Positions 17,783 through 27,938 of a DNA stretch of 64,000 bases are shown one piece after another. Every line of letters begins with the position of its first letter. Positions within the stretch are counted from its first letter, which is position 1. The stretch comes from Hyphomonas sp. Lineage in GTDB: Bacteria; Pseudomonadota; Alphaproteobacteria; Caulobacterales; Hyphomonadaceae. The DNA is taken from NCBI RefSeq assembly GCF_016125515.1, contig NZ_WGLO01000019.1, forward strand, positions 62,001-126,000, in the 5' to 3' direction. The position numbers and the translations under genes are program-made. The notes beneath the pieces were generated by a model. That model was not told the origin of the DNA, did not search any database, and saw only the letters and a list, made by a program, of their open reading frames with translations.

Positions 17783-18616
17783 ATGGGCCTGAGTACTAGA
17801 CTGTCGGAATTCCTGCTCAAGAAGGAGGAAAGCCAGCCTGCGCCGGCGTTGGACGTCCGCTTTGTGCCGGAACTGCCCGACCGGATCCTGGATGCAGATG
17901 AGCCGCACGAACTCGGCGAGCCGCTGCTCGAGAGCCTGGATGCCGAAGGCCAGTGTTTCGTGATCTGCTACATCAATTCCAAAGGCGTCCACAGCACCCG
18001 CCGGATTACCATGCGCGCACTGAAGCGCACGTCGGAGATGCATATCCTGCTGGTCGCGCGCTGTGCGGAAACGCGTGAGCTGATGGGCTTTCAGGCGAAC
18101 CGGATTCGCTATTGCATGGACATCAATGGCGAAAAGTACGAACCGCCCTACATTTTCCTTGCCGAGATCTTCGGTCTCGCTCCGGCAGATGCGCAGCTGC
18201 TGGTCTCGGAACGTCCGCAGCGCATCGACACCTGGCCGCCTCCCGATGAGGCTTACAGCCAGCTTCGCCACCAGCTTCGCAATGAGCTCGCTCTGCTGGT
18301 CGCCATGTCGGAGTGTGACGGCCACGTCTCGCAAACAGAATCCGATGCCATCATCCAGCACATCCGCCAGCGTGCCGATGCGCTCGGCCTGCCACTGGGG
18401 TCGGTCCGGATGCAGCGGCTGAAGGCCTACATCCGGCGTCTGCGTCCGACGGCGGACCAGATCCGCGCGTCAATCGACGAAGTCTCTGCGCTGCCGCTTT
18501 CGGCGCAGCGGGAATTCCTCCAAGCCTGCCACAATGTCGTGGAAGCCGACGGCGCATTGCATGAGCAGGAGCTCGCGCTGCTGGAGCAGATCCGGAGCGA
18601 TCTCGCGGAAGGCTGA
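17783..18616 (+). CDS. WYL-like / TerB-like two-domain protein
   Basis: A 277-residue cytoplasmic protein. The N-terminal half (FVICYINSKGVHSTRRITM, then RCAETRELMGFQANRI) resembles a WYL ligand-binding domain. The C-terminal half is a helical TerB-like domain with repeated acidic motifs (MSECDGHVSQTE and VVEADGALHEQE) of the type that binds metal in TerB. I place the start at 17783 behind GGGGGA; an ATG at 17777 would add two residues. No other tellurite-resistance genes are near, so a role in tellurite resistance should not be assumed. It converges with the ELM1-like gene 4 bp away. Confidence 0.7.
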   Translation: MGLSTRLSEFLLKKEESQPAPALDVRFVPELPDRILDADEPHELGEPLLESLDAEGQCFVICYINSKGVHSTRRITMRALKRTSEMHILLVARCAETRELMGFQANRIRYCMDINGEKYEPPYIFLAEIFGLAPADAQLLVSERPQRIDTWPPPDEAYSQLRHQLRNELALLVAMSECDGHVSQTESDAIIQHIRQRADALGLPLGSVRMQRLKAYIRRLRPTADQIRASIDEVSALPLSAQREFLQACHNVVEADGALHEQELALLEQIRSDLAEG

Positions 18617-18620
18617 CGGG

Positions 18621-19700
18621 TCAGCTCATCCAGTCGGGGACAACCGCGCCGCCGCCGCTCTTGAACTCGGGAGCGGGGTAGCGCTCCAGCAACCGGGCGA
18701 CGATCAGGTCTGCCACACGTTCCGCCTCCCGGAGCGGTTCGTAGACCCATTGATCCAGCGATCCGGTGAAGCGCCGCGCCGCGCCGCGCGCGATGAGGCT
18801 GGCGTGTAGCTTGTCGAACTTCTCGGCCTTGCCCTCCAGCGCTGCAATGTGCACCGGCAATCCGTGCCACGCGGCTTCCGAGAGCATGTTCGAGCTGTCT
18901 TCGGTGACGATGGCAGCTTTCGAGAACATCAGCCAGGCGAGGTATGGATTCTGCCCGTCCTGCGCCCCGGCCCAGAACTGGCCGCCGGTTTCGTCGGCCA
19001 TCTTGCGGAACTGTGCCACGACGCTGATCGGGGTACGACGCGAGGTGGTGATGCGCAGGCGCCAGCCGTCGGCCGCGAGCTTGCGCAATTGGGCTTCGAG
19101 GCGCGCGGCCGCCGCCGGCGAGAACGTGTGGACCTTGGAATTGCCGCCGAGGATGACCACAACGCTGCGGTTCGTATCGTCTGCCAACGGCGCAAAAACC
19201 TGCCCGGTCTCCTCCAGCTGGTCCGGTCCGAAATAGGACGGCGAACCCACCGTTGTGACGACATTCGGCCCGGTGATCCCGTCATGTTCGGGCACGACCA
19301 GAAGGTCGAAGTGCGAAGGATCGATGTACGGATCCAGAATCTGGACCGTGAAGGTATTACCGCCGGACCGTTCACGGACGAGTTTGGTGAAGGCGGCCGA
19401 ACGGCGCCCGGCGGCAATCCACAGTGTTGGCCAGGGCGGCGCGATCTGCGCGCGCTGGCTGGCGGGAAGGGCTTGCAACAGCATCGGCCATTTGTCCGCG
19501 GGCAGCCAGGTCCACGGCGCGCGCGGGGTCAGCAGCAGCGGAGCCTGGCGGTGCGCCGCGCCGGCGATATGCGCGATGCGCATCCAGCGGCCGGGTTCGC
19601 CCAGCGCCTGCACCAGCGCACGTACCTGCGATGCGTTGCCGGCGCGGCCGTCAGAGGCCGCCCAGACGGAAGGCCCCAACGTACTCATGGGCGACCCCAT
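18621..19700 (-). CDS. ELM1/DUF1022 family protein
   Basis: A 359-residue protein of the family named after plant mitochondrial fission factor ELM1, widespread in alphaproteobacteria and structurally glycosyltransferase-like. Diagnostic stretches are WAASDGRAGNASQ near the start, VQILDPYIDPSHFDLLVVPEHD, and SKAAIVTEDSSNMLSEAAWHG near the end, the last recalling the nucleotide-sugar pocket of GT-B enzymes. AAGGAG lies seven bases before the ATG at 19700. It lies 11 bp downstream of greA on the same strand. The bacterial function is not established; a role in envelope glycan synthesis is possible. Confidence 0.85.
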   Translation of the reverse strand: MGSPMSTLGPSVWAASDGRAGNASQVRALVQALGEPGRWMRIAHIAGAAHRQAPLLLTPRAPWTWLPADKWPMLLQALPASQRAQIAPPWPTLWIAAGRRSAAFTKLVRERSGGNTFTVQILDPYIDPSHFDLLVVPEHDGITGPNVVTTVGSPSYFGPDQLEETGQVFAPLADDTNRSVVVILGGNSKVHTFSPAAAARLEAQLRKLAADGWRLRITTSRRTPISVVAQFRKMADETGGQFWAGAQDGQNPYLAWLMFSKAAIVTEDSSNMLSEAAWHGLPVHIAALEGKAEKFDKLHASLIARGAARRFTGSLDQWVYEPLREAERVADLIVARLLERYPAPEFKSGGGAVVPDWMS

Positions 19701-19711
19701 GGAGCAGCTCC

Positions 19712-20185
19712 TTATTTGTAAACGACTTTCGCGATTTCGTAGGCGCGGGCACCTGACGGAGCAGCGACTTCGGCTTCGTCGCCCTCTTCCTTGCCGATCA
19801 TGGCGCGGGAGAGGGGGGACGTGATCGAGATCTTGCCCTCTTTGACGTCCGCTTCGTCTTCACCGACGATCTTGTAGGTGAACTTTTCTTCGGAATCGAC
19901 GTCGATGATGGTCACGGTTGCGCCGAAGCGGATCTTCTTGCCGCCGAGCTTGCTGACATCAATGATGTCCGCCCGGGCCAGCTTGTCATCCAGCTCGCTG
20001 ATGCGGCCTTCGATAAAGCTCTGCTTCTCCTTGGCGGCATGATATTCCGCGTTCTCCGACAAGTCCCCGTGCGACCGGGCTTCGGAGATGGCCGCAATGA
20101 TGTTGGGCCGCTCGACGGATTTCAGCACTTTCAGTTCAGCCTGAAGGGCAGCGTGGCCTTCGGCGGTCATCGGAATGCGTTCCAT
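19712..20185 (-). CDS. greA: Transcription elongation factor GreA
   Basis: GreA rescues backtracked RNA polymerase by stimulating cleavage of the 3' end of the transcript. The 157-residue length is exact for the family. The N-terminal coiled coil carries the tip motif [12 protein letters not shown] with acidic D41 and E44, which position the catalytic metal in the polymerase channel, followed by the C-terminal FKBP-like domain ([19 protein letters not shown]). It follows carB on the same strand after 71 bp. Confidence 0.98.
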   Translation of the reverse strand: MERIPMTAEGHAALQAELKVLKSVERPNIIAAISEARSHGDLSENAEYHAAKEKQSFIEGRISELDDKLARADIIDVSKLGGKKIRFGATVTIIDVDSEEKFTYKIVGEDEADVKEGKISITSPLSRAMIGKEEGDEAEVAAPSGARAYEIAKVVYK

Positions 20186-20256
20186 CGTGAGTTTCCCTCA
20201 TCTTGCGCGGCTAAAAAGCGTGGTTTTAAAAAGTAATCGCGTCAAGTGGGGCCAGC

Positions 20257-23200
20257 TCAGGTGCTTTGCAAGGCTCGCACCGAGATTTCCTGTGTTTTCA
20301 GGCTGGCGATGGCCTGAACGGCGGCGATCGAGGCGGCGAGCGTCGTGAAATACGGGATCTTGCGCGCTACGGCGGTGCGCCGGATCGACGCCGAATCGGA
20401 CAGGGAGGCCGCCCCTTCGGTCGTGTTGAACATCAACTGGACATCGCCGTTGATCATAGCGTCCACGATGTGCGGCTGGCCCTCCAGAACCTTGTTCACC
20501 CGTTTGACCGGAATGCCGCTGGCTTCCAGATGGCTGGCCGTGCCGCTGGTCGCCAGGATGGTGAATCCCATCCGCGCCAAGTTACGGGCCGCTTCCACGG
20601 CGCCGGCCTTGTCATTGTCGCGGACCGAAATGAACACAGTGCCTTCCGAGGGCAGGCGGATGCCGCCGCCCAGCTGGCTTTTCAGGAAGGCCATGCCGAA
20701 ATCGTCGTCCCAGCCCATGACTTCGCCTGTGGAGCGCATTTCCGGGCCGAGTTGCGGATCGACGCCCGGGAAGCGGGCGAACGGGAACACGGCTTCTTTG
20801 ATGGCGATGCGGCGCGGATTGGCATGGCGCAGGTCAAACTCCGCCAACGGACGGCCAGCCATAACCTTGGCCGCAATCGCTGCGATCGGCGCGCCCACGG
20901 CCTTGGAGACGAAAGGAACGGTCCGGCTGGCGCGCGGGTTGGCTTCGAGGACGTAGATTTCCTCGCCCTTGACGGCAAACTGGATGTTGATCAGTCCGCG
21001 GACATGCAGCGCGCGTGCGAGTGCAATGGTCTGTTCGGCGAGCCGGCCCTGCAGGCTTGGGCTCAGTGTGAAAGGCGGCAATGCACAAGCAGAATCGCCC
21101 GAGTGAACGCCGGCTTCCTCGATATGCTCCATGATCCCTGCAACGTGGACATCCTGCCCGTCGCAAATGGCATCCACGTCGACCTCGATGGCGTCCGAGA
21201 GATAGCGGTCGATGAACAGCGAGGCGTCACCAGAGACGGCGAGCGCCTCGGCCGCAAACTTGCGCAGGTCTTCGTCATTGCGCGCGATCTCCATCGCGCG
21301 GCCGCCCAGCACAAACGAGGGCCGCAGCATGACCGGATAGCCGATCTCGTGCGCCTTCACTTCGGCTTCCTCCAAGCTGCGCGCGGTGCGCGACGGTGCC
21401 TGCTGGATTCCCAGATCGTCGAGAAGGCACGCGAATTGTTCGCGGTCTTCGGCCAGGTCAATCGACTCCGGCGTCGTGCCGAGGATCGGAACCTTCTCCT
21501 TGTTGAGTGCGGCGGCTAGTTTCAGCGGCGTCTGCCCGCCGAATTGCACAATCAACCCCATCAATTCGCCGGCCGATTGTTCCTTGTGCACGATTTCCAG
21601 AACATGCTCGATCGTCAGCGGCTCGAAATACAGGCGGTCCGACGTGTCATAGTCCGTGGACACCGTTTCCGGGTTGCAGTTGACCATGATCGATTCGATG
21701 CCGAGATCGTCCATCGCAAAGGCGGCGTGGCAGCAGCAATAGTCGAATTCGATACCCTGGCCGATACGGTTCGGGCCGCCGCCGAGGATCATCGCCTTCT
21801 TGCGGGTCGAGGGCAGGGCTTCGCAGTCCGGCTTGCTCTGACCAAACGCGGCGTGCTCGTAGGTCGAGTAGAGATAAGGAGTCTTGGCGGCGAACTCCGC
21901 CGCACACGTATCAATCCGCTTGTAGACAGGGCGCACGCCCAGCGAATGGCGCAGGCCCCGCACCCAGCCCTCGGCCTGTCCGATCAATTCGCCGAGACGC
22001 TTGTCGGAGAAGCCCTTGGCCTTGAGTTCGGTCATCGCCGCGGCGTCGTCCGGTAGACCGTTGGCCTTGATCGTGGCTTCGGTTTTGACGATGTCCTCGA
22101 TCTGGCGCAGGAACCAGGGGTCGAACGAAGTAACCGCGTTCACGTCTTCGACGCTGAGACCCATGCGGAACGCTTCGGCGATCACGCGCAGACGGTCCGG
22201 GGACTGGATACCCAACGCCTGGCGGAGGGCGGATTCGTTTTCGAAGCTGATCTCGTTAAGACCCGACAGGCCCGTTTCCAACGAGCAGAGCGCCTTCTGC
22301 AGGCTCTCCTGGAAGCTGCGGCCGATGGCCATCGCTTCGCCGACTGATTTCATCGCCGTCGTCAGGACGGGCTCTGCGCCCTTATATTTTTCGAAGGCAA
22401 AGCGCGGAATCTTGGTGACGACATAATCAATCGTCGGCTCGAACGAGGCGGGCGTGACGCCGGTGATGTCGTTGGTCAATTCGTCGAGCGTGTAGCCCAC
22501 GGCGAGTTTCGCAGCGACCTTGGCAATCGGGAAGCCAGTGGCTTTCGACGCGAGCGCCGAGGAGCGTGACACGCGCGGGTTCATTTCGATCACCACGAGG
22601 CGGCCATCGGCAGGGTTCACGGCGAACTGTACGTTCGAGCCGCCGGTCTCAACGCCGATCTCGCGCAGCACCGCAATCGAGGCGTTGCGCATCACCTGGT
22701 ATTCCTTGTCGGTGAGCGTCAGCGCCGGCGCAACCGTGATCGAATCGCCCGTGTGCACACCCATCGGATCAATGTTCTCGATGGAGCAGATGATGATGCA
22801 GTTGTCCGCCTTGTCGCGGACGACCTCCATCTCGTACTCCTTCCAGCCGAGCAGGCTTTCGTCGATCAGGATCTGCGCGTTGGGCGAGGCCGCAAGGCCC
22901 GTCCGGCAGATCTCTTCGTATTCTTCGATGTTGTAGGCGATGCCGCCGCCGGTTCCGCCAAGAGTGAAGGCGGGGCGGATGATCGCGGGCAGGCCGACAA
23001 TGTCGAGCGCATCCATCGCCGCTTTGAGGCCGGTGATTCGGTCATAGCCTTTGATCTTGCCATCGGGGCCGCGCACATCCGGCGAGGCGATGATGGTCGC
23101 ACGCGGGTTCTCCAGTCCGATCCGGTCCATAGCTTCGCGGAACAGCTTGCGGTCTTCCGCCATCTCGATGGCTTCAGCCTTCGCGCCGATCAGTTCGACT

Positions 23201-23535
23201 CCGTATTTCGCCAGAGTGCCGGCATGATGCAGGTCCAGCGCGCAGTTCAGTGCCGTCTGGCCGCCCATCGTCGGGAGCAGCGCGTCCGGTTTTTCGATAG
23301 CGATAATCTTTTCGACGATCTCAGGAAGGATCGGTTCGATATAGGTTGCGTCCGCTAGGTCCGGATCGGTCATGATCGTGGCGGGGTTCGAGTTGACCAG
23401 GATGACCCGGTAGCCCTCGGCTTTCAGTGCCTTCACGGCCTGCACGCCGGAATAGTCGAACTCGCAGGCCTGGCCGATGATGATGGGACCTGCGCCAATC
23501 ACGAGGATCGAGGAGATATCTGTGCGCTTGGGCAT
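20257..23535 (-). CDS. carB: Carbamoyl-phosphate synthase large subunit
   Basis: CarB makes carbamoyl phosphate for pyrimidines and arginine from bicarbonate, ATP and the ammonia supplied by CarA. The 1092-residue protein shows the duplicated ATP-grasp plan: N-terminal half with [21 protein letters not shown], second half with [19 protein letters not shown], and a C-terminal MGS-like allosteric domain (about residue 940 on). I start it at 23535 (MPKRTDISS) behind AGGAGA, nine residues shorter than the longest open frame. carA lies 7 kb away on the same strand, so the subunits are not in one operon. Confidence 0.98.
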   Translation of the reverse strand: MPKRTDISSILVIGAGPIIIGQACEFDYSGVQAVKALKAEGYRVILVNSNPATIMTDPDLADATYIEPILPEIVEKIIAIEKPDALLPTMGGQTALNCALDLHHAGTLAKYGVELIGAKAEAIEMAEDRKLFREAMDRIGLENPRATIIASPDVRGPDGKIKGYDRITGLKAAMDALDIVGLPAIIRPAFTLGGTGGGIAYNIEEYEEICRTGLAASPNAQILIDESLLGWKEYEMEVVRDKADNCIIICSIENIDPMGVHTGDSITVAPALTLTDKEYQVMRNASIAVLREIGVETGGSNVQFAVNPADGRLVVIEMNPRVSRSSALASKATGFPIAKVAAKLAVGYTLDELTNDITGVTPASFEPTIDYVVTKIPRFAFEKYKGAEPVLTTAMKSVGEAMAIGRSFQESLQKALCSLETGLSGLNEISFENESALRQALGIQSPDRLRVIAEAFRMGLSVEDVNAVTSFDPWFLRQIEDIVKTEATIKANGLPDDAAAMTELKAKGFSDKRLGELIGQAEGWVRGLRHSLGVRPVYKRIDTCAAEFAAKTPYLYSTYEHAAFGQSKPDCEALPSTRKKAMILGGGPNRIGQGIEFDYCCCHAAFAMDDLGIESIMVNCNPETVSTDYDTSDRLYFEPLTIEHVLEIVHKEQSAGELMGLIVQFGGQTPLKLAAALNKEKVPILGTTPESIDLAEDREQFACLLDDLGIQQAPSRTARSLEEAEVKAHEIGYPVMLRPSFVLGGRAMEIARNDEDLRKFAAEALAVSGDASLFIDRYLSDAIEVDVDAICDGQDVHVAGIMEHIEEAGVHSGDSACALPPFTLSPSLQGRLAEQTIALARALHVRGLINIQFAVKGEEIYVLEANPRASRTVPFVSKAVGAPIAAIAAKVMAGRPLAEFDLRHANPRRIAIKEAVFPFARFPGVDPQLGPEMRSTGEVMGWDDDFGMAFLKSQLGGGIRLPSEGTVFISVRDNDKAGAVEAARNLARMGFTILATSGTASHLEASGIPVKRVNKVLEGQPHIVDAMINGDVQLMFNTTEGAASLSDSASIRRTAVARKIPYFTTLAASIAAVQAIASLKTQEISVRALQST

Positions 23536-23688
23536 GGGGGACTCTCCTGAGGCGGCGGGCAAACGGCTGCCCTATAGCGGGGAGTCGGGGCGGGGGGCAA
23601 GGACAGCCTGCTGCGAAATCCTTGGATTGCGCCTGCGAATCCTGCTGCGGATTGCGCCGTAACGTCTTCCAGCACAAGGATTCCTTAC

Positions 23689-24153
23689 ATGCGTCACCAT
23701 TTCATTGCCGGCCTGGTTTCCTTGTCGGTGTTCGTGCTCACGGGGTGCATCTCAATCACGGATGCACCGGCATCGCCTGCGCCGGTGCCTGCCGAGGTCA
23801 CCACAATCGAAATCGTCAAGGAAGTCCGCGTCGAAACGACGCCGAACCTGTTCATCATGTACACGCTCAAAGAAGGCGTCACACCCGAACAGTTCGAAGA
23901 TTGGGTCCGCACGACCGACCAGCCGTCAATGCGGGCGCTGGCTCGGGTGCAATCGTTCCGCACTTACCGCGCCGAGCGCCTTCTGATGGGCGAGGGTGAG
24001 CCGGGGGTGGCCTATATCGAAGCGTTTGCGATCCCGGATCTTGAGGGGTTCGTCGCCGAAGACATGGGCGGCGAGACCGTGCAGACCGTCATGGGTGGAT
24101 TCATGGGCCTCGTCGACGCACCTCAGTTCATCGTGGTGTCAGAAGTCGAATAG
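23689..24153 (+). CDS. Small lipoprotein with dimeric alpha/beta-barrel-like domain
   Basis: A 154-residue predicted lipoprotein: signal MRHHFIAGLVSLSVFVLTGC with lipobox LTGC (Cys20), a Pro/Ala/Val linker, then a compact domain starting NLFIMYTLKEGVTPEQFEDW. That domain resembles the REDY/HapK-like ferredoxin-fold families, but the resemblance is by eye only. It is divergent from carB and ends 3 bp before the convergent TadG-like gene. Function unknown. Confidence 0.7.
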   Translation: MRHHFIAGLVSLSVFVLTGCISITDAPASPAPVPAEVTTIEIVKEVRVETTPNLFIMYTLKEGVTPEQFEDWVRTTDQPSMRALARVQSFRTYRAERLLMGEGEPGVAYIEAFAIPDLEGFVAEDMGGETVQTVMGGFMGLVDAPQFIVVSEVE

Positions 24154-24156
24154 GCC

Positions 24157-25779
24157 TCAGTGGATCAGGCGCGCTTCGCGGGCGGGCAGGATCGTCATCG
24201 GCACATCCGTGCGGCCGGGATCGAACCGGATCTTCAAGGCGCCCTTATGGGTCATTTCGATATTGCTGGCGACGAGTTGCAAAAGCGGCGAGGCCTGGTC
24301 GGCCGAGCCCTCGCCGGTGATCGAGAATTTCTGGCGCGGCAGATAGATCGTGCCGATCAGTTCCACGCCGCCCGAACCGGTGAGGCGTGAACGCTCGACA
24401 TTCTTGCCGGAGAGTTTTGCGCGGCGGTTCTCGGCGATCGTGAAGCCTGCGGTTTCGCCGTCAGATGGCGCCGTAAGGGTCGCACGGGCCTGGTCGAGCA
24501 CCGAGAAGGTCGCTTTGTCGCCATGAAGGACGATTGTCACGCCATCGCCCGACAGCGTCGCCCGGCGGCGTACCAGCAGCGGCGCGCCAACGATATGATA
24601 GATGCCCGGTTTCATCCGGACATGACCTTCGCTGATGTCCAGACCGGCATAAGTGCCGGGAGACAGGGTCAATGTCGGCGACATTGAATAGGTATCGCCC
24701 TTCAAAACCGAGCTGGGCAGGTTATCCACGAGGCCGAGGATTTGGGCGACCTCAAGGACGTGCAAGCCCTTTGCCGCGCCCTTCGTGAACACCCCCTTCT
24801 TGTCAATCATCAAAGCGGAATTTCGGCCACCCCCCGCCAGCGCAATCGAGTTGATTGTCGAAAGCAGGCTCTGGGTTTCGGCGTCCGAGAGCTGCTCGCC
24901 GGTTGCGACAGACCTGATGAGAGAGCGGGTAAGGCTTTTAAGGCTCGGCTGATCGAGCAAGTGCGACAGTTGCGCAGCCAAAGCGGCAGGGTTCGGGCTT
25001 TTGTTCTTGCTGCCGGTTGGGAAAGGGTTGATGTCGATCTTCCCTGGCAGCGGCGCGGTCCAGGACGCAAGCGGGTCCGGGATAGGGTCACAATTCTCAT
25101 TAGGGCGCGGCGTCACGCTGGCTGAAGCGACATGGGCATTGCCCGTTGCGCAGAAATACTTCGTGGAAGCGGTGCCGCCGGTAAATTCCATCGACCGGGA
25201 TCCGGTTGTGTTGGACCAGACAATGCAATTCTCTGCAGACAGGCTGGCCGCACCCGATGTTCTGAGGCCAGAGGCGTTCGGGTTAAGGCCGAGGATGCAG
25301 AGCGGGAAGCCCCAGGTCGCGGAGGCTGCTGCGGTGCGTTCGATGTCGATCGAGGCCGTCCGCCCCGCAATCTGCGCAGCCGGGTTCACGGGCGTGAACC
25401 TGAGGGCGACTTCAATGACGGTCTTCTGGCCATAGGCGTCTTCCGTCACCGCGCCGACATCGAGTTTGGCGATCGCGTAGGTCGAGTTCGCCCGCGCGGA
25501 GGCTTCCGCTGCGATCTTCGCGGCTTCCAACCGGTCCTCGGCCCTTGGCGATGCGGCGTTCAGGAACGCCGTCGCGCCTGAAAGCGCCGACTCGTCGGCC
25601 GAGATTTGCAGGTTCGTTGCCGCCCTGCTGTCGAAGCTCAGCGCGATGGTTGCGCCGGCCAGGGAGAGGATCACTAGCAGGCCAATCGCGAAGATCGGCA
25701 TCACCGATCCGCGGTCGTCTCCCAGCCTGGGGACCGGAAGCAGTTTGCTGGCAAAGCGGTCCGACATGGTGCCAGACAT
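24157..25779 (-). CDS. TadG-like pilus-assembly family protein
   Basis: A 540-residue protein (from the ATG at 25779; TTG at 25830 and ATG at 25767 are alternatives, none with a good ribosome site). The Flp/Tad N-terminal signature is present: an arginine-rich start, DRGSVMPIFAIGLLVILSL with the pseudopilin-like membrane helix, and NLQISADESALSGA. The remainder is a large exported beta-rich region with LNPNASG and a stretch of short repeats (HVRMKPGIYHIVGAPLLVRR) that looks like a beta-helix. No other tad genes are nearby, so it is an orphan and its link to a pilus is uncertain. Confidence 0.78.
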   Translation of the reverse strand: MSGTMSDRFASKLLPVPRLGDDRGSVMPIFAIGLLVILSLAGATIALSFDSRAATNLQISADESALSGATAFLNAASPRAEDRLEAAKIAAEASARANSTYAIAKLDVGAVTEDAYGQKTVIEVALRFTPVNPAAQIAGRTASIDIERTAAASATWGFPLCILGLNPNASGLRTSGAASLSAENCIVWSNTTGSRSMEFTGGTASTKYFCATGNAHVASASVTPRPNENCDPIPDPLASWTAPLPGKIDINPFPTGSKNKSPNPAALAAQLSHLLDQPSLKSLTRSLIRSVATGEQLSDAETQSLLSTINSIALAGGGRNSALMIDKKGVFTKGAAKGLHVLEVAQILGLVDNLPSSVLKGDTYSMSPTLTLSPGTYAGLDISEGHVRMKPGIYHIVGAPLLVRRRATLSGDGVTIVLHGDKATFSVLDQARATLTAPSDGETAGFTIAENRRAKLSGKNVERSRLTGSGGVELIGTIYLPRQKFSITGEGSADQASPLLQLVASNIEMTHKGALKIRFDPGRTDVPMTILPAREARLIH

Positions 25780-25886
25780 ATCGTATCTGGCGGAAGAAAC
25801 GGTAAATTCGAGGCCTGCAGTTTCTCTCAACAGACTGAAATCTGCTGCAATAGGTGAGGTTTGCTGTCCGATTTGTGCTTAACGGA

Positions 25887-26621
25887 TCAGGTCCAGCGCT
25901 TCGCGGTCCGCTGGCTTATGACATCGATGTCTTCCCGCTCGGTGTCTGCGTAACCGGTCACAACATCGGCCACGAATGGATTGTCCTTGCGCTCCTGTCC
26001 GAACGTGGACATCGGCCCGTGGCCCGGAACGAACCGCATCTGATCACCCAGGGGCCAAAGTTTGCCGGTGATGGAGTCGATGAGCTGCTGGTGGTTTCCC
26101 TTAGGGAAGTCTGTACGCCCGACCGAACCGCGGAACAGTACGTCCCCGACAAAGGCCATCGCACCTTCCTGACTGTAGATCACGACATGGCCCGGCGTAT
26201 GTCCGGGGCAGTGGGCCACGCCGAACCTGTTTCCGGCCAGCTCCAGCACATCACCGTCTTCCAGATAGCGGTCCGGTTTGACGTTCTTGCCATCCATGAT
26301 CCCGTAACGGGCGCCTTGCGCTTCGATCTCGTCGAGCAGCCACTGGTCATCCTTGTGTGGTCCGATGACGGGACAACCCGTCCGCTCGGCGACCTGTGTG
26401 GCAGCGCCGGCGTGATCGAGGTGGCCGTGCGTCAACCAGACCGCGACGATCTTGACGCCAAAATGCTCCGCCGCGCCCATCAACCTGTCAATGTCGCCGC
26501 CCGGATCCACGAAGACGCCTTCCATGGTCTCGGTGGACCAGATCATCGATGTGTTCTGCTGCAGCGGGGTCACCGGAATGATCCGGATCTCGAGTTTCGG
26601 GGGGGCTTGGGTCTGGCTCAT
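25887..26621 (-). CDS. MBL-fold metallohydrolase, glyoxalase II-like
   Basis: A 244-residue metallo-beta-lactamase-fold protein read from the ATG at 26621 (MSQTQAPPK); the ATG at 26633 is possible. The zinc motif THGHLDH, the later histidine in CPGHTPGH, the bridging Asp in FVGDVLF and the last His in VPGHGP are all present. This set matches the YcbL/glyoxalase II-like clade that hydrolyses thioesters. The substrate is not known. It is divergent from the M48 peptidase gene. Confidence 0.88.
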   Translation of the reverse strand: MSQTQAPPKLEIRIIPVTPLQQNTSMIWSTETMEGVFVDPGGDIDRLMGAAEHFGVKIVAVWLTHGHLDHAGAATQVAERTGCPVIGPHKDDQWLLDEIEAQGARYGIMDGKNVKPDRYLEDGDVLELAGNRFGVAHCPGHTPGHVVIYSQEGAMAFVGDVLFRGSVGRTDFPKGNHQQLIDSITGKLWPLGDQMRFVPGHGPMSTFGQERKDNPFVADVVTGYADTEREDIDVISQRTAKRWT

Positions 26622-26736
26622 GACAGAAGGCATAGCGCCGGCTGGGCCGGATCGCAAACCCGACGAAGCGGCGCTTTCCCTCGCAGCGGGCCTCGGTTAA
26701 CTATCAGACTGATCTGGCGAGCAAGGAGCACTGCCC

Positions 26737-27708
26737 ATGACCCGCGAACCTCTCCGAGTGCGCGCCAATGGTCTGGGCGATCTGTTCCAGGGCCGTTTCG
26801 GGATCCTGCTCGTCGCCCTGATCGGCCTGTGCATCTACTGGCAGTCCAACCAGAAAGACGTGCCGTTCGCGCCGGGCAAGAAGCAGCTGAACACCCTCTC
26901 CGTCGCCAAGGAGATCCAGCTCGGCCAGGAATCCTATCTCCAGATCCTCCAGCAGGAGCAGAGCCAGGGCAACACGGTGCTGTGCGCCGATCAGGCGTCT
27001 TGCACCGGTGACGCGCGCCAGCTGACAGAGACCGTTCGCGATATCGGGGCGCGTCTGCAGGCGGCGGCGCGGGAACTCGAGAACGAGTACCGTGCGGAGG
27101 GCTATGAGATTCCGGGGGTCGTCGACCAGTTCGACTGGACCTACTATGTGGTCGATTCCGAAACGCCGAATGCGTTCTGCCTGCCCGGTGGCTATGTCGC
27201 CGTCTATACCGGCATCCTCGACATCACCGGCAACTATGATGGCCGCGTCTCGCTCGATGACCTGGCCGACACGGACAAGCTCGCGGTCGTAATGGGGCAC
27301 GAGATCGGGCACGCGCTGGCCCACCACGGAGCAGCCCGCATGAGCACGCAGCAGGTGTTGCAGATCGGTCAGATGGCGGTGGCGGTCGGTCTCGGCGACA
27401 TGAGCGCCAGCCAGCAGCGAATGGTGATGCAGGCCTTTGGTGTAGCTGCGCAGGGCGGTTTCCTAGCCTTCTCGCGTGAGCATGAAATGCAAGCCGACAA
27501 GATCGGTCTCGATCTGTTGGTCCGCGCCTGTTACGACCCGCGCGAGGCGCCAGAGCTCTGGGAACGGATGGGTGAGATCGGGGGTGGCCAGCGCCCGCCC
27601 GAATGGATGAGCACCCACCCGGCTTCAGAGACCCGCGCCGAGAATTTCCGCAAATGGATGCCGGACGCTATCGCCGAGTATGAGTCGCGCTGCGGCCCCT
27701 TGCGTTGA
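26737..27708 (+). CDS. M48 family zinc metallopeptidase
   Basis: A 323-residue membrane-anchored peptidase. One transmembrane helix lies at about residues 19-36. The gluzincin motif HEIGH is at 188-192 and the third zinc ligand E250 is in SREHEMQAD. The order fits periplasmic M48 enzymes such as BepA/LoiP, which deal with outer-membrane protein assembly, but there are no TPR repeats and the membrane helix is not a lipobox. Two Cys pairs (C83/C89 and C148) might form disulfides. AAGGAG lies just before the ATG. Confidence 0.9.
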   Translation: MTREPLRVRANGLGDLFQGRFGILLVALIGLCIYWQSNQKDVPFAPGKKQLNTLSVAKEIQLGQESYLQILQQEQSQGNTVLCADQASCTGDARQLTETVRDIGARLQAAARELENEYRAEGYEIPGVVDQFDWTYYVVDSETPNAFCLPGGYVAVYTGILDITGNYDGRVSLDDLADTDKLAVVMGHEIGHALAHHGAARMSTQQVLQIGQMAVAVGLGDMSASQQRMVMQAFGVAAQGGFLAFSREHEMQADKIGLDLLVRACYDPREAPELWERMGEIGGGQRPPEWMSTHPASETRAENFRKWMPDAIAEYESRCGPLR

Positions 27709-27722
27709 GGCTGGAACGGAAA

Positions 27723-27793
27723 CGGCCCCCGCTTTTGAAAGCGAGGGCCGCCAAAGGGCCATTCCCCAGAATCGGAAGAAGCTCACTTCTTCC
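27723..27793. repeat. Two hairpins between the M48 and radical SAM genes
   Basis: Hairpin 1 (27723-27750): CGGCCC pairs with GGGCCG around an inner GCTT/AAGC stem. Hairpin 2 (27774-27793): perfect GGAAGAA / TTCTTCC with a six-base loop. Neither has a clear T-run on either strand. The first probably marks the 3' end of the M48 transcript; the second could belong to the leader of the radical SAM gene. The remaining gap to 27938 shows no other structure. Confidence 0.5.
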
Positions 27794-27938
27794 ACCCTTC
27801 AGATTGGCGTTTAGCGCCGGTAACCTGAATGCGCCGCAACAGGCATTTCCGCCGAGCGCTTCACGCTTGTGTGAGGCGGCTGGACGACGTCGGGGCGCCG
27901 CCTTAGCCTGCAGTTTCGGCACCGGGCCAGGAGTTTCC

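Noticed and set aside
17783-18616. Tellurite-resistance cassette
   Set aside because: Only one TerB-like domain is present, with no terC, terD or related genes in the window.
27705-27938. N-terminal extension of the radical SAM gene from an upstream start
   Set aside because: The extension overlaps the end of the M48 gene and runs through two hairpins; the ATG at 27939 has a good AGGAG site and begins directly before the CxxxCxxC motif.
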